Counted from the stretch's first letter, positions 34,280-43,724 are shown. The stretch is 64,000 nucleotides of DNA from Paenibacillus sp. FSL K6-0276 (GCF_037977235.1 NZ_CP150276.1:4216001-4280000), one strand, 5' to 3'. Notes: generated by a model from the letters alone, not told the origin. Translations and numbers: made by a program.

Positions 34280-35038
34280 TTATGACTCTTTACGTGGAGT
34301 TCTTTCTTTGAGCAATCCTGCTTTAGCTATTTGTTGTAGATGGTTAATTTCATCTTTGGTCAAATGACGGTAGGATCCACGTTTAAGATTTTGCAGCATA
34401 ATATCCCCGAATGAAATCCGCTTCAGACGGATGACGGGGTGTGAAATCGCATCAAACATGCGTCGTACCTGACGGTTACGTCCCTCGTGAATCGTAATGC
34501 TGATTACCGCTTCTTTATTCACTTCATCAATATCTTTGTACTCAACTTCCGCAGGCGCTGTCATGCCATCTTCCAGCTTGATCCCGGCCTTTAGCTTGTC
34601 CAGTGCTGTACCGTGCGGTATACCCTTAACCGTAGCATGATACGTCTTAGGCACATGATGCTTAGGATGGGTAAGCAAGTTAGCAAAATCTCCATCATTT
34701 GTTAAGAGCAGCAATCCTTCAGTATCGTAATCCAGACGGCCTACAGGGTAAACCCGTTCTGTAATTCCTTTAAGGTAGTCTGTTACAACCTTACGACCCT
34801 TTGGATCGGAAGCACTTGTAATCACTCCTTTAGGTTTGTTGAACATAATGTAGATTTTGTTCTCGCCCCGGATCAGTCTACCGGACACTTTAATAATATC
34901 TGTTGCGGGGTCCACCTTCGTGCCAAGCGTAGTTACGAGTTCCCCGTTGACTTCCACTTTACCGGCCAAAATCATTTCTTCACACTTACGTCTGGACGCC
35001 ACACCGGCCTGCGCCAAAATTTTCTGTAATCTTTCCAT
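34280..35038 (-). CDS. rluB: 23S rRNA pseudouridine synthase RluB family
   Basis: The 252-residue enzyme has an N-terminal S4 RNA-binding domain (residues 1-60) and a RsuA/RluB catalytic domain with GRLDYDTEGLLLLTNDG, where the Asp is catalytic, and the late motif EGRNRQVRRMF. RluB-type enzymes modify a single uridine near 2605 of 23S rRNA in E. coli. Gene order resA-rluB matches B. subtilis. A possible promoter of the res operon lies in the 120-bp gap between them. Confidence 0.93.
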   Translation of the reverse strand: MERLQKILAQAGVASRRKCEEMILAGKVEVNGELVTTLGTKVDPATDIIKVSGRLIRGENKIYIMFNKPKGVITSASDPKGRKVVTDYLKGITERVYPVGRLDYDTEGLLLLTNDGDFANLLTHPKHHVPKTYHATVKGIPHGTALDKLKAGIKLEDGMTAPAEVEYKDIDEVNKEAVISITIHEGRNRQVRRMFDAISHPVIRLKRISFGDIMLQNLKRGSYRHLTKDEINHLQQIAKAGLLKERTPRKES

Positions 35039-35058
35039 TTTCGACTAGTCACCTCAGA

Positions 35059-35403
35059 TTAATGATAACCATCAGAGGGATAAATCACAAGTTCATTCCA
35101 TGGAAAAAATGTTCCTGGGCAGTAATTATTGTGGGGTTCGATGATTAAAGGGGAGATTTGGTAACGCTCTACCAGTTCTAGAATGAGTTTACCCGTAGCA
35201 AATAGCTGTCCTTTCCTTCCAGATAATGGAGTAATGCCATCTTCCCTGCTGAAATCACCTTCCAAGCAAATGTGAATATACTCCGGATCGGTCAGCAGCG
35301 GCGCTGCATAAATGGCTCCATCTACTCCAACCCAGAAATCAAAACCTTTGCCGTTAATGGAAGTACAGCGAGACTGATGCAGAATGAAACCTTTATAGTT
35401 CAT
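35059..35403 (-). CDS. Amidase_2-like (peptidoglycan amidase) small protein
   Basis: The 114-residue protein resembles a trimmed N-acetylmuramoyl-L-alanine amidase domain. It has an early His in FILHQSRC, IHICLEGDFS, and a late PHNNYCPG with His and Cys only four residues apart, versus about eight in T7-lysozyme-type enzymes. No signal peptide is present, so it acts in the cytoplasm, in the mother cell, or after lysis. ATG at 35403 has GGAGG nine bases upstream. It lies between spmB and rluB, a place without such a gene in B. subtilis. Amidase activity is inferred. Confidence 0.68.
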   Translation of the reverse strand: MNYKGFILHQSRCTSINGKGFDFWVGVDGAIYAAPLLTDPEYIHICLEGDFSREDGITPLSGRKGQLFATGKLILELVERYQISPLIIEPHNNYCPGTFFPWNELVIYPSDGYH

Positions 35404-35469
35404 AGCGGATTGCCTCCCTCCACATTGCTGCAATAGCATATGTCGAGGAAGGAAAGGGGGTGACGCCTC

Positions 35470-36003
35470 CTACCCAAAAAGCAGCAGGCAGACCGCGATC
35501 GCGGCGACGAAGCCAATAACATCGGAGAAGAGACCTACTTTAAGTGCATAACGGCCGTTACGTACACCTACCGCTCCAAAATAAACCGTTAATACATAGA
35601 GTGTTGTATCCGTGCTGCCCTGTATAGTGGAGGCAATCATGCCGATTAGAGAATCCGGGCCATGAACGCGAATCAGATCCGTGGTATAGGCAAGCGATCC
35701 AGTGCCTGTAAGAGGCCGTAGAAGGCCGAGTGGCAGTACTTCTGGAGGTACACCAAGCCCCTGCAAGGCAGGGGATATGAATCCCATTAGGAAGTCGAGT
35801 GCACCCGATGCGCGAAAGACGCTGATCGCTACAAGCATCCCCACAAGATGAGGAATAATCGCGATTGCCGTACCAAATCCGTCCTTTGCCCCTTCAACAA
35901 ATGACTCATATACTGGGACTTTACGCGTAAAAGCATAGAGCGGGATGAACGTAATCATGACTGGAATCGCCCATGCCGATATGAGACTGATTAACTGGTA
36001 CAA
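35470..36003 (-). CDS. spmB: Spore maturation protein SpmB
   Basis: The 177-residue polytopic membrane protein has the nucleoside-recognition (Gate) domain shared by SpmA and SpmB. These two proteins help dehydrate the spore core in B. subtilis. Motifs include IPHLVGMLVAI and RPLTGTGSL. It follows spmA by 7 bp and forms the dacB-spmA-spmB operon known from Bacilli. Confidence 0.93.
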   Translation of the reverse strand: MYQLISLISAWAIPVMITFIPLYAFTRKVPVYESFVEGAKDGFGTAIAIIPHLVGMLVAISVFRASGALDFLMGFISPALQGLGVPPEVLPLGLLRPLTGTGSLAYTTDLIRVHGPDSLIGMIASTIQGSTDTTLYVLTVYFGAVGVRNGRYALKVGLFSDVIGFVAAIAVCLLLFG

Positions 36004-36010
36004 GTCATGC

Positions 36011-36676
36011 TCACCCTTTCAAAGAAGAATTAGTCAGCGATGTCTTCACCAATGGGGCAGAACCAGACTTTGCTGATGGCGGCTTTGGAGGTTTGCGAAG
36101 CAAAGACATCCTTCGGAAAAATCGATCAGCCGCAATCGCCGCAAGGGTCGCAACAGCCGTTGCGGCAAGAGTTGTGCCTACTATACCCGCAGGATCTGTC
36201 GAATTGTAATTTAATCGGATCGCAATTAGTGTGGCAGGGATAAGCGTAATGCTTGCTGTGTTAAGCGCAAGCAAGGTACACATGGCTGGCGTAGCCGTTT
36301 CTTTATCCGGGTTGAGCTTCTGCAGCTCCTGCATCGCCTTGATGCCCATAGGAGTAGCCGCATTACCGAGTCCAAGCAAATTAGCGCTCATGTTGGAGAG
36401 AATATATCCGATCGCAGGATGCCCTTTCGGCACATCTGGAAAAAGAAAGGATACGATAGGGCCAAGTATCTTGGCTATTTTCTTAAGCAAACCAGCATCT
36501 TCCGCGATCCGCATGATTCCAAGCCAGAACACAAGCACACTTATTAAACCAAAACTTACTGTAACCCCACTTTTGGCTCCGTCGAATACGGCGGCTGTAA
36601 ATTCGTCCATTCTGCCGTTAACGGCAGCGAATAGAAAACCGATGATGATCATCCCTAGCCAAATCCCGTTAATCAT
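36011..36676 (-). CDS. spmA: Spore maturation protein SpmA
   Basis: The 221-residue membrane protein has the Gate domain (about residues 40-150) with SANLLGLGNAATPMGIKAM, typical of SpmA. It ends in a basic, Ser/Lys-rich cytoplasmic tail of about 30 residues. It lies 36 bp after dacB. In B. subtilis the operon is sigma-E dependent and affects spore heat resistance. Confidence 0.93.
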   Translation of the reverse strand: MINGIWLGMIIIGFLFAAVNGRMDEFTAAVFDGAKSGVTVSFGLISVLVFWLGIMRIAEDAGLLKKIAKILGPIVSFLFPDVPKGHPAIGYILSNMSANLLGLGNAATPMGIKAMQELQKLNPDKETATPAMCTLLALNTASITLIPATLIAIRLNYNSTDPAGIVGTTLAATAVATLAAIAADRFFRRMSLLRKPPKPPSAKSGSAPLVKTSLTNSSLKG

Positions 36677-36712
36677 GGATACGCCTCCCGCTTCATTATT
36701 CAGCCTATCTAC

Positions 36713-37912
36713 TTACTTTGAACTTTCTCCCAATTTAAATAATGCCCTCAGTGCACTGCCTAATGCCTGAAACCAATTATCCGCAGGATAAGTGTGTGCT
36801 TGCGTTGTACTATATTTTTTAGTATAAGCGGATTCCTCAGGCGGTAAGGACTCTCGTGTATACACTGGAACCCGGCCTATCTCTTTGCCCCCTAGATCTA
36901 GAACTAGGACCCCTTGAAGTCCAAAGTTGGATCTTGTATCTTGAGCTGACGCCGCAGTCTTCGGATTTAAGACAAGTTTGGTAGTCACTCTATTTTGCTC
37001 GCCTTGACCTAGAGGATAGGCAAATTTTTTGGCTGTCACGAAGTTATAACCGCTCACTGGGTCCCCACGTTCGATCAATGTTTTTAGCGGATAGTGGTTA
37101 AACCCGAAGTTTAGCAGCGAAGCATGATCATTCCAGTCATCGCCATCATTTATGGTCACTGCGACAAGCTGCTGACCGTTTCTGGTAGCCGAGCTGACAA
37201 GGCAGCGCAGAGCTTTTTTGGTATACCCTGTCTTCACACCGTCCGCGCCCTCATATAGGTACAGCATTTTATTCTTGTTTCTCCACTTGTAATCCCATTT
37301 CTCATTTGGATTGTCCGCAGTTTTCTCCTGAGTCTTCACAATTTGCTTAAATACAGGATTATGAAGAGCATAAGCCGTCAGAACAGCCAAGTCGTTAGCA
37401 CTTGAATAATGACCTTCAGCATCTAATCCATGCGGATTAGCAAAATGAGTATTCTTCAACCCCAGCTCCTCTACTTTAGCGTTCATCAGGTATACAAAAC
37501 CTTCTTCAGATCCGCCGATATGCTCAGCGATCGCTGTTGCTGCATCATTTCCTGAGCGGAGCATTAGGCCATACAGCATATTTTCCAGCGTCATCTCTTC
37601 ACCCTGCTGTAAATAAATAGAGGAACCTTCTTTGGCGAAGGCATTCTTTCCGACTTTGACTTTGGATGTTAAATCGCCATTCTCAATCGCGACGAGGGCG
37701 GTCATTATTTTAGTCAGGCTGGCAATAAGCATAGGCTCATCTCCCCGACTGCTATACAAAATACGCCCGGATTCCACATCAATCAACGCCGCTGCCCTTG
37801 CATGCGTAGATATAGAGCTGTTCTCCGCGTGGATCGAAGTTAGCGGTGTCAGAAGCAGCAGCAAAATGCACAGTAATAAGGCGATTGGAAATTTACGGGT
37901 TTTTGTCTTCAT
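36713..37912 (-). CDS. dacB: D-alanyl-D-alanine carboxypeptidase (DacB/PBP5* type)
   Basis: The 399-residue serine peptidase trims the terminal D-Ala of spore cortex stem peptides. It has a signal peptide (about residues 1-29), the SxxK motif SLTKIMT (about 65), SGN (about 120) and KTGYT (about 222), then a C-terminal PBP5-like domain and a helical tail. It is the first gene of dacB-spmA-spmB, supporting the sporulation-specific assignment over vegetative DacA. Confidence 0.93.
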   Translation of the reverse strand: MKTKTRKFPIALLLCILLLLLTPLTSIHAENSSISTHARAAALIDVESGRILYSSRGDEPMLIASLTKIMTALVAIENGDLTSKVKVGKNAFAKEGSSIYLQQGEEMTLENMLYGLMLRSGNDAATAIAEHIGGSEEGFVYLMNAKVEELGLKNTHFANPHGLDAEGHYSSANDLAVLTAYALHNPVFKQIVKTQEKTADNPNEKWDYKWRNKNKMLYLYEGADGVKTGYTKKALRCLVSSATRNGQQLVAVTINDGDDWNDHASLLNFGFNHYPLKTLIERGDPVSGYNFVTAKKFAYPLGQGEQNRVTTKLVLNPKTAASAQDTRSNFGLQGVLVLDLGGKEIGRVPVYTRESLPPEESAYTKKYSTTQAHTYPADNWFQALGSALRALFKLGESSK

Positions 37913-38037
37913 ATTTATCCTCCGGATTCTTATCGGTTCTTAAGTAAAGTGTTTAATTTCATGCTTATGTTGTACAAGTGTATGCGGACCAGCCTTAGGG
38001 TATGTCCTCTCCTTCGCGATGTTCCACACAAAATATC

Positions 38038-38088
38038 CCCACAAAGTGAGGCTTTGCTTCGCTGCGTACTCAGGTACTTTGTGGGGGC
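38038..38088. repeat. Long imperfect hairpin in the dacB-ytfJ gap
   Basis: CCCCACAAAGT and ACTTTGTGGGG arms of 11 bases flank a 29-base centre containing GCTTTGCTTCGCTGCG. It has no T-run typical of a terminator. The rest of the 263-bp gap shows only the ytfJ terminator. It may be a dispersed repeat, but only one copy is seen in this window. Confidence 0.6.
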
Positions 38089-38111
38089 CCCAAATATACT
38101 TTCTGATACGT

Positions 38112-38149
38112 CAAAAAAGGGACACCGCCTGATGAAAGGCGATATCCCC
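38112..38149 (-). terminator. Terminator of ytfJ
   Basis: GGGATATCGCCT and AGGCGGTGTCCC arms with TTTTTT on the minus strand lie about 27 bp after the ytfJ stop. Confidence 0.8.
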
Positions 38150-38175
38150 GAGGCTATTTGTAGGATTATGTGTAC

Positions 38176-38673
38176 CTAATGTGTTGAAGTTTGAGATGTA
38201 CTTGGATCGGGTTTAGCAGGTGCTGGTGGTGCTGGTGGTGCTGGTGTAGCAGATGACCCAGCTTGACCTGAAGAACTACTGCTTTGGAACATGGTCTGGA
38301 TTTTGTCGATGAGCCCAGGTGTGGCATCAATGATTTTCTCGAACAAATGAGTTTGATTGTCGAGTGGCACAATGTTCACCCCATCCTTACCAACCACTAA
38401 AAAAGCAATCGGTCGGATGGAGACGCCTCCCCCGCTACCGCCACCAAAAGGAAGCATTTTGACACCGCCTTGGGAGCTTGATCCACTTATAGAATCCTCT
38501 ACCTGATAATCACTACCCCCTGCAGCAAATCCAAAGGCAACTTTACTTATCGGCAGAATAATACTACCGTCAGGTGTTTGTACTGGATCTCCGACAATCG
38601 TATTAACATCTACCATGCCCTTGATATTTTCCATCGCTGTTTGCATTAAGCCCTGAATTGGATGGTCGCTCAT
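38176..38673 (-). CDS. ytfJ: Sporulation protein YtfJ (GerW family)
   Basis: The 165-residue protein belongs to the YtfJ/GerW family, expressed in the forespore and linked to germination in B. subtilis. It has the family core HPIQGLMQTAMENIKGMVDVNTIVGDP, a glycine-rich segment FGGGSGGGVS (about 80) and a C-terminal Pro/Ala/Ser-rich tail. ATG at 38673 has AGGAGG upstream. It lies 84 bp downstream of the DUF2953 gene, the same ytfI-ytfJ pair as in B. subtilis. Confidence 0.9.
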   Translation of the reverse strand: MSDHPIQGLMQTAMENIKGMVDVNTIVGDPVQTPDGSIILPISKVAFGFAAGGSDYQVEDSISGSSSQGGVKMLPFGGGSGGGVSIRPIAFLVVGKDGVNIVPLDNQTHLFEKIIDATPGLIDKIQTMFQSSSSSGQAGSSATPAPPAPPAPAKPDPSTSQTSTH

Positions 38674-38757
38674 ATTGTTTCCTCCTTTGATTGAGTACGA
38701 TTTCTCTTGCATTTACAGCGTTTAGCATCCCCACATTCACACATTTGTATGTAACTT

Positions 38758-39471
38758 TCATTCTAAACTTTGCCCGCGATGCTCTCGTCGCATCTGTTTT
38801 AGTAACTTTCTCCACTGACCGATCCCCCCTGTCTCTCTCAAGACACGTAGAAGAAGCTGAAATAATGCGTATATGGCATAGGAGACGGACAATTTACCCT
38901 TACACACCAACTCCATTGAAAAACAATGCTCATCCTGAAAAACAGGCTTAACAAACACTCGTGGATTGTGTTTCAATTTGACCCACTGCGAAATAAATCC
39001 AACGATACTCCATTTCAGTCCCCAGACGGCTCCTGATGCTATGGCCGTATCTGCTGCATCACCAAGCGAGAAATCAGTGGACCAGTCGAACTTTGATATT
39101 TTGACATGAGATAAGGTGTCCCTGAACCATTCCTTCAATCCACGTGTGGATTTCGCTGCTAGCTGTATATTTTCCCGCCAGTGCTCGAATCTTTCTTTAT
39201 CGAATTGCTCTTCTTTTACCGTATCGACACCTGTTGTCGCTGTACCTGTCTCTTTAAACTTCCCCAACACGCCTCGCTCCAATCCCTTAAAGACCAATCG
39301 GGGCAGTTCATAGTGGAGTTTGATCAGTCCAAAAAGAGTGATAACATCTAACTCGAGCAGGTCATTTTTTCCATGTTTATAGCATCGGAAGCGGAAATCG
39401 ATAGATGAAGACAGAACCAGGATCATTGCCAGTACCAACAAACCGAGGGGAATTCCAAGCCATAAAGTCAC
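38758..39471 (-). CDS. ytfI: YtfI-like DUF2953 protein
   Basis: The 237-residue protein has an N-terminal membrane helix (about 3-24), a beta-rich opening (SIDFRFRCYKHGKNDLLELDVITLFGL) and a later hydrophobic region, as in DUF2953 proteins. Function is unknown; the family is almost always next to ytfJ, as here, which points to sporulation. The GTG start at 39471 has GGAGG seven bases upstream. Confidence 0.83.
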   Translation of the reverse strand: MTLWLGIPLGLLVLAMILVLSSSIDFRFRCYKHGKNDLLELDVITLFGLIKLHYELPRLVFKGLERGVLGKFKETGTATTGVDTVKEEQFDKERFEHWRENIQLAAKSTRGLKEWFRDTLSHVKISKFDWSTDFSLGDAADTAIASGAVWGLKWSIVGFISQWVKLKHNPRVFVKPVFQDEHCFSMELVCKGKLSVSYAIYALFQLLLRVLRETGGIGQWRKLLKQMRREHRGQSLE

Positions 39472-39570
39472 GTATTTACCTCCAAGAAACCTTAATAATG
39501 GGAACCTTTGGTTTAGTATGGCAATTTAAGCTGGAAAAAATTCGGGGTTTGGTTAAAAAATGTAGTTTTT

Positions 39571-39624
39571 CAAAAAAAACAGGGACTGCCCTTAAACCAT
39601 ATGAATGGATTAAGGGCAGTCCCA
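39571..39624 (-). terminator. Terminator of scpB
   Basis: A perfect 14-base stem GGGACTGCCCTTAA/TTAAGGGCAGTCCC is followed on the minus strand by TGTTTTTTTT. Confidence 0.88.
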
Positions 39625-39656
39625 TCAATAAAAATAATTGCGGAATAACAAAAAAA

Positions 39657-40259
39657 CTAAGGTTGCTCAATATCCTCGAACGTCATTTGAGTATCCAGCT
39701 TGTTGAACAGTAGCTGCGTCTCCTCTTCCAAATTATCAGTGGATTCGAAGTTTGATGGTTCAGGCAGCTCATTCAGACTTGCGAGACCAAAGCTCTCCAA
39801 GAATGATTTAGTCGTCCCGTATAAGATTGGACGCCCAACGGCCTCCGCACGACCTACCTCGTGGATCAAGTCCTTGTTATTCAGCGTATGAATTGCACGT
39901 TCGGATTTCACGCCTCGAATCTCTTCGATCTCCACCCGTGTAATTGGCTGACGGTATGCCACGATCGCCAATGTCTCTAATGCGGCCTGAGACAAGGTTG
40001 ATCTGGATGGGGAGTAAGCCAAGCGCTCAAAATAATGGGCATGATCAGGCAATGTAGCCAGCCGATAATTCCCGGCAATTTGAACTACCTGCAATCCCCG
40101 CTCCTGTGTTACATAATCCTCTTTCAGTTCTTCTAATGCTCCAGCCGCAAGCTCTGGCCGCTGCTCCGTAATCTCGGCGACTTGCCGAACGGAGATCCCT
40201 TCATCACCTGATAGAAACAACAGGCCCTCAATAATCGATTTCAGCGTTTTGTAATCCAT
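39657..40259 (-). CDS. scpB: Segregation and condensation protein B
   Basis: ScpB is the dimeric winged-helix kleisin partner of the SMC complex. The 200-residue protein has two winged-helix domains (about 1-75 and 85-160; SQAALETLAIVAYRQPITR is a family hallmark) and an acidic C-terminal tail. It overlaps the end of scpA by 32 bp, so translation is coupled. Confidence 0.94.
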   Translation of the reverse strand: MDYKTLKSIIEGLLFLSGDEGISVRQVAEITEQRPELAAGALEELKEDYVTQERGLQVVQIAGNYRLATLPDHAHYFERLAYSPSRSTLSQAALETLAIVAYRQPITRVEIEEIRGVKSERAIHTLNNKDLIHEVGRAEAVGRPILYGTTKSFLESFGLASLNELPEPSNFESTDNLEEETQLLFNKLDTQMTFEDIEQP

Positions 40260-41019
40260 TGAAGTGTTCTCCTCCTCTCCACTCCATTACGATGTCATCA
40301 AACAATTTCTCTTGATAGCAAAAAATCGCCTTCATTTTCATTAGTTCCAGAATCGCAAGAAAAGTAACTACGATTTCGTGTCGCGCCATTTCATCGTGAA
40401 GCAGTGCTGAGAAGTGGAGCTTTCCGCCCTTTCCTCTGCGTTGCAGCGCATCCGATACATCACGTATACGATCTTTTACCGATATTTCGTCCCGGGTGAT
40501 CCGCTGGTAAGAAGACCTTCTTGCCGCCTTACTTAGCGCTTTACGGAAAGCAGCTATAAGGTCGGAAGTATGTAGTCCTTTTAGCGTATGGTCAATCTCT
40601 TCTGGCACGAATGGACCCAGATCCTCCGGCTCCTTCGTAAAAATCAAGCTCCGTTCGCTCTCCATATCCATTAAATGAACAGCAATACTCTTGAATTTAC
40701 GATACTCAATCAGTCGCTGAACGAGTTCAGCTCGTGGATCAAATTCATCATCTTCGTAATATTCAAAATCATCGATCTCAATGACCGGTGGTTTGGGCAG
40801 CAATAGCTTGCTCTTTATAGATAATAGGGTTGCGGCCATCACGAGAAATTCACTCGTAATATCCAGTTCAAGCTCCTGCATGCTTCGCAGGTATTCCATA
40901 TACTGTTCGGTGATCTCGGCGACCGGAATGTCCTGGATGTCGATTTCCGCCTTATCAATTAAATGCAAGAGCAGATCCAGCGGACCTTCAAACGTTTCCA
41001 GCTTGTACAATACAGTCAC
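40228..41019 (-). CDS. scpA: Segregation and condensation protein A
   Basis: ScpA is the kleisin bridging SMC heads in chromosome condensation. The 263-residue protein has the N-terminal Smc-binding helices (YKLETFEGPLDLLLHLI), an acidic middle (IDDFEYYEDDEFD) and a C-terminal winged helix. GTG at 41019 is chosen, with GGGAGG seven bases upstream; an upstream frame precedes the site. scpA-scpB and ribH are adjacent, as in B. subtilis. Confidence 0.94.
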   Translation of the reverse strand: MTVLYKLETFEGPLDLLLHLIDKAEIDIQDIPVAEITEQYMEYLRSMQELELDITSEFLVMAATLLSIKSKLLLPKPPVIEIDDFEYYEDDEFDPRAELVQRLIEYRKFKSIAVHLMDMESERSLIFTKEPEDLGPFVPEEIDHTLKGLHTSDLIAAFRKALSKAARRSSYQRITRDEISVKDRIRDVSDALQRRGKGGKLHFSALLHDEMARHEIVVTFLAILELMKMKAIFCYQEKLFDDIVMEWRGGEHFNGLQNAEIDY

Positions 41020-41154
41020 GAAGCATCCTCCCGCCAAAAAAAGTAAAGTGCAGCGTCCATTGGACGCTACACAAGTAGAAAGGGCTCTTATAATCCATGC
41101 TTTCTTCTTATATTATAAATAAGCACGAATTCGACTGATTCGTCAATAGCTGTC

Positions 41155-41622
41155 TTACTTAAACAGTTTGTTAAGATTTGCCATTTCAATCGCAGCAGTC
41201 GCAGCATCCCAGCCTTTATTTCCGGCTTTGGTTCCTGAGCGTTCAATGGCTTGTTCAATATTCTCAGTAGTAACTACCCCAAAAATCGTCGGCACACCGG
41301 TTTTAAGATTGATCGCAGCTACCCCTTTAGCGACTTCATTACATACATAATCATAGTGCGTTGTGGATCCACGGATAACTGTTCCTAAAGTAACTACCGC
41401 GTCGTATTTGCCGCTTTCAGCCATTTTTTGAGCGATCAACGGAATTTCAAACACGCCTGGAACCCAAGCTACATCTACCTCTTCATCGCCAACACCGTGG
41501 CGTTTAAATGCATCCAGTGCACCGGTCAAAAGCTTGCTAGTAATAAATTCATTAAAACGTCCTACTACGACCCCGTATTTTAACCCCTCAGAAACTAAAT
41601 GTCCTTCTAAATATTTCGGCAT
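41155..41622 (-). CDS. ribH: 6,7-dimethyl-8-ribityllumazine synthase
   Basis: RibH condenses a ribitylamino-uracil with dihydroxybutanone phosphate to lumazine. The 155-residue protein has GRFNEFIT (about 20), VPGVFEIPL (about 54) and TVIRGSTTHYDYV with the catalytic His near 88. ATG at 41622 is preferred over 41631 because AAGGGT is better spaced. It is the last gene of ribD-ribE-ribBA-ribH. Confidence 0.95.
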   Translation of the reverse strand: MPKYLEGHLVSEGLKYGVVVGRFNEFITSKLLTGALDAFKRHGVGDEEVDVAWVPGVFEIPLIAQKMAESGKYDAVVTLGTVIRGSTTHYDYVCNEVAKGVAAINLKTGVPTIFGVVTTENIEQAIERSGTKAGNKGWDAATAAIEMANLNKLFK

Positions 41623-41659
41623 ATCAATCATCTACCCTTCGTTTTTTTATTGTGTGTGG

Positions 41660-42913
41660 TTATACTTTCGAATCCTCATTTTGTTCGATGTCATCAAAAG
41701 ACAACAAATGCCCAAGCTTCGCCTGCTTTGTATGGAGATAATTGGTATTATCCTTATTCTCCGGCATTTGTATCGGTACGCGTTCAACAACTTCCAATCC
41801 ATAACCTTCCAACCCTTTGATCTTCCGAGGGTTGTTTGTTAGGAGGAGAATTTGGCGTACACCTAAATCCTTCAGAATCTGTGCACCGATCCCGTAATCA
41901 CGCAAATCTGCTGGAAAACCGAGCTTTAGATTCGCATCTACAGTATCGAGTCCTTCCTCTTGAAGCTTGTAGGCTCGGAGCTTATTAATAAGACCAATAC
42001 CTCTACCTTCTTGACGCATATAGAGTAACACGCCTCTACCGGTAGCTTCGATCTGCCGAAGAGCCGCTTCAAATTGCGGGCCGCAATCGCAGCGATGGGA
42101 GTGGAATACGTCTCCCGTCAAGCATTCGGAATGTACACGTACTAACACTGGTTCATCACCAGAAATATCGCCCTTCACCAAAGCTACATGTTCTTTATCA
42201 TCCACTTCATTCGTATAAGCAATCGTCTGAAACTCACCGAAATCGGTAGGCAGACGCACGGACACCTCGCGATTAACGAGTTGTTCCTTTTCGTTCCGGT
42301 AGTGAATTAGATCCTTGATACTGATCAACTTAAGATCATGCTTCTTTGCAATCTCAACCAGATCAGGCAGCCGGGCCATCGTGCCATCTTCCTTGATAAT
42401 TTCGCAGATTACACTGGCTGGATAAGCACCACACATACGGGCTAAATCAACAGCAGCCTCGGTATGTCCGGAACGGCGCAGTACGCCGCCTTTTTTCGCG
42501 ATCAGCGGGAACATATGGCCAGGTCTACGGAAATCAGATGGCTTAGCTTTCGGGTCAATCATAGCCTTTACAGTCAAGGATCTTTCCCCTGCAGATATAC
42601 CAGTAGTTGTATCTTTATGGTCAACGGACACAGTAAAAGCAGTCCCATGATTATCCGTATTGTGGCTGACCATGGCCTGAAGTTCAAGCTCTTCCGCTCG
42701 CTCTGCGGTAATTGGTAGACAGACCAAACCACGTCCCTCAGTGATCATAAAATTTATGACTTCTGGTGTTGCCCGTTCGGCAAGTGCTATAAAATCCCCT
42801 TCATTCTCACGATCTTCATCATCCACCACGATGATGACTTTGCCGCGCATTAAATCATATATAGCTTCTTCAATCGGGTCCAAGACACTTTCCTTCTTCG
42901 ATTGTTCGCTCAT
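41660..42913 (-). CDS. ribBA: Bifunctional DHBP synthase / GTP cyclohydrolase II
   Basis: The 417-residue fusion makes both riboflavin precursors. The N-terminal DHBP synthase (about 10-215) has DDEDRENEGD and GHTEAAVDL. The C-terminal GTP cyclohydrolase II (about 216-400) has the zinc site CLTGDVFHSHRCDCG and RQEGRGIGL. Both active sites look complete. AGGAGG lies eight bases before the ATG. It sits between ribE and ribH. Confidence 0.96.
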   Translation of the reverse strand: MSEQSKKESVLDPIEEAIYDLMRGKVIIVVDDEDRENEGDFIALAERATPEVINFMITEGRGLVCLPITAERAEELELQAMVSHNTDNHGTAFTVSVDHKDTTTGISAGERSLTVKAMIDPKAKPSDFRRPGHMFPLIAKKGGVLRRSGHTEAAVDLARMCGAYPASVICEIIKEDGTMARLPDLVEIAKKHDLKLISIKDLIHYRNEKEQLVNREVSVRLPTDFGEFQTIAYTNEVDDKEHVALVKGDISGDEPVLVRVHSECLTGDVFHSHRCDCGPQFEAALRQIEATGRGVLLYMRQEGRGIGLINKLRAYKLQEEGLDTVDANLKLGFPADLRDYGIGAQILKDLGVRQILLLTNNPRKIKGLEGYGLEVVERVPIQMPENKDNTNYLHTKQAKLGHLLSFDDIEQNEDSKV

Positions 42914-42975
42914 GATTCTATCCTCCTAATAGCTTTACGAAGCGTTGTTTCCTTCTTCGTAAGCTTACTCTTTAT

Positions 42976-43644
42976 TTAAACAAATCCGTTCGCCGCCAAG
43001 AAATCACGACTAATCCCTGAACTGCTATCACTTTCTTCATCCTGTGCAGCTGAGCCATAATGCAGAAGATGATCGACATATTTGCCAAGGACATCACACT
43101 CTATATTTACACTATCCCCTGCCCGCTTGTAAGTTAGCACGGTTTCCCCTAACGTATGCGGAATGATGGATACAGCAATCGATGAAGCCGTCGTCTTTAC
43201 TACCGTTAAGCTAATGCCATCGATCGTGACCGATCCTTTAGGAATGATGTATTTGAACAGCGATTTGCGATCTGGCGCAATCTCATATACGACTGCATTC
43301 TGATCACGCTTTACGCTTTTGATGACGCCTGTTCCGTCTACATGTCCCTGAACAATATGTCCTCCAAATCGACCACCGGCTGCCATTGCTCGCTCCAGAT
43401 TCATCCGACTGCCAGGACGTAGCTCCTTCAGGTTACTGTTTCGATAGGTCTGAGGCATGACATCCACTGAAAAATAGTTCTCGCCTAAAGTTGTCGCTGT
43501 AAGACAGACACCGTTAACCGACACGCTATCACCAATTTTCAGGTCATCCATGATGACCGAAGCGGCAATGTTCAGCACCATCATTTCTCCACCGGTGGAG
43601 ACACTTCTCAAAGTGCCAACTTCCTCAACTAATCCAGTGAACAT
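42976..43644 (-). CDS. ribE: Riboflavin synthase alpha chain
   Basis: RibE dismutates two lumazines to riboflavin. The 222-residue protein has two homologous lumazine-binding barrels, beginning MFTGLVEEVG and, near residue 98, GHIVQGHVDGTG. ATG at 43644 is chosen, with AGGAGGG upstream, even though the frame is open into the ribD end. A polar C-terminal tail extends slightly beyond the usual length. Confidence 0.95.
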   Translation of the reverse strand: MFTGLVEEVGTLRSVSTGGEMMVLNIAASVIMDDLKIGDSVSVNGVCLTATTLGENYFSVDVMPQTYRNSNLKELRPGSRMNLERAMAAGGRFGGHIVQGHVDGTGVIKSVKRDQNAVVYEIAPDRKSLFKYIIPKGSVTIDGISLTVVKTTASSIAVSIIPHTLGETVLTYKRAGDSVNIECDVLGKYVDHLLHYGSAAQDEESDSSSGISRDFLAANGFV

Positions 43645-43724
43645 GCTTTCCCTCCTAGGAGTTTTGTGTGAGTAACACATCTCCGCAATCTCTCCGAACA
43701 AAACTTGCTCCGGAAGCATAAGCT

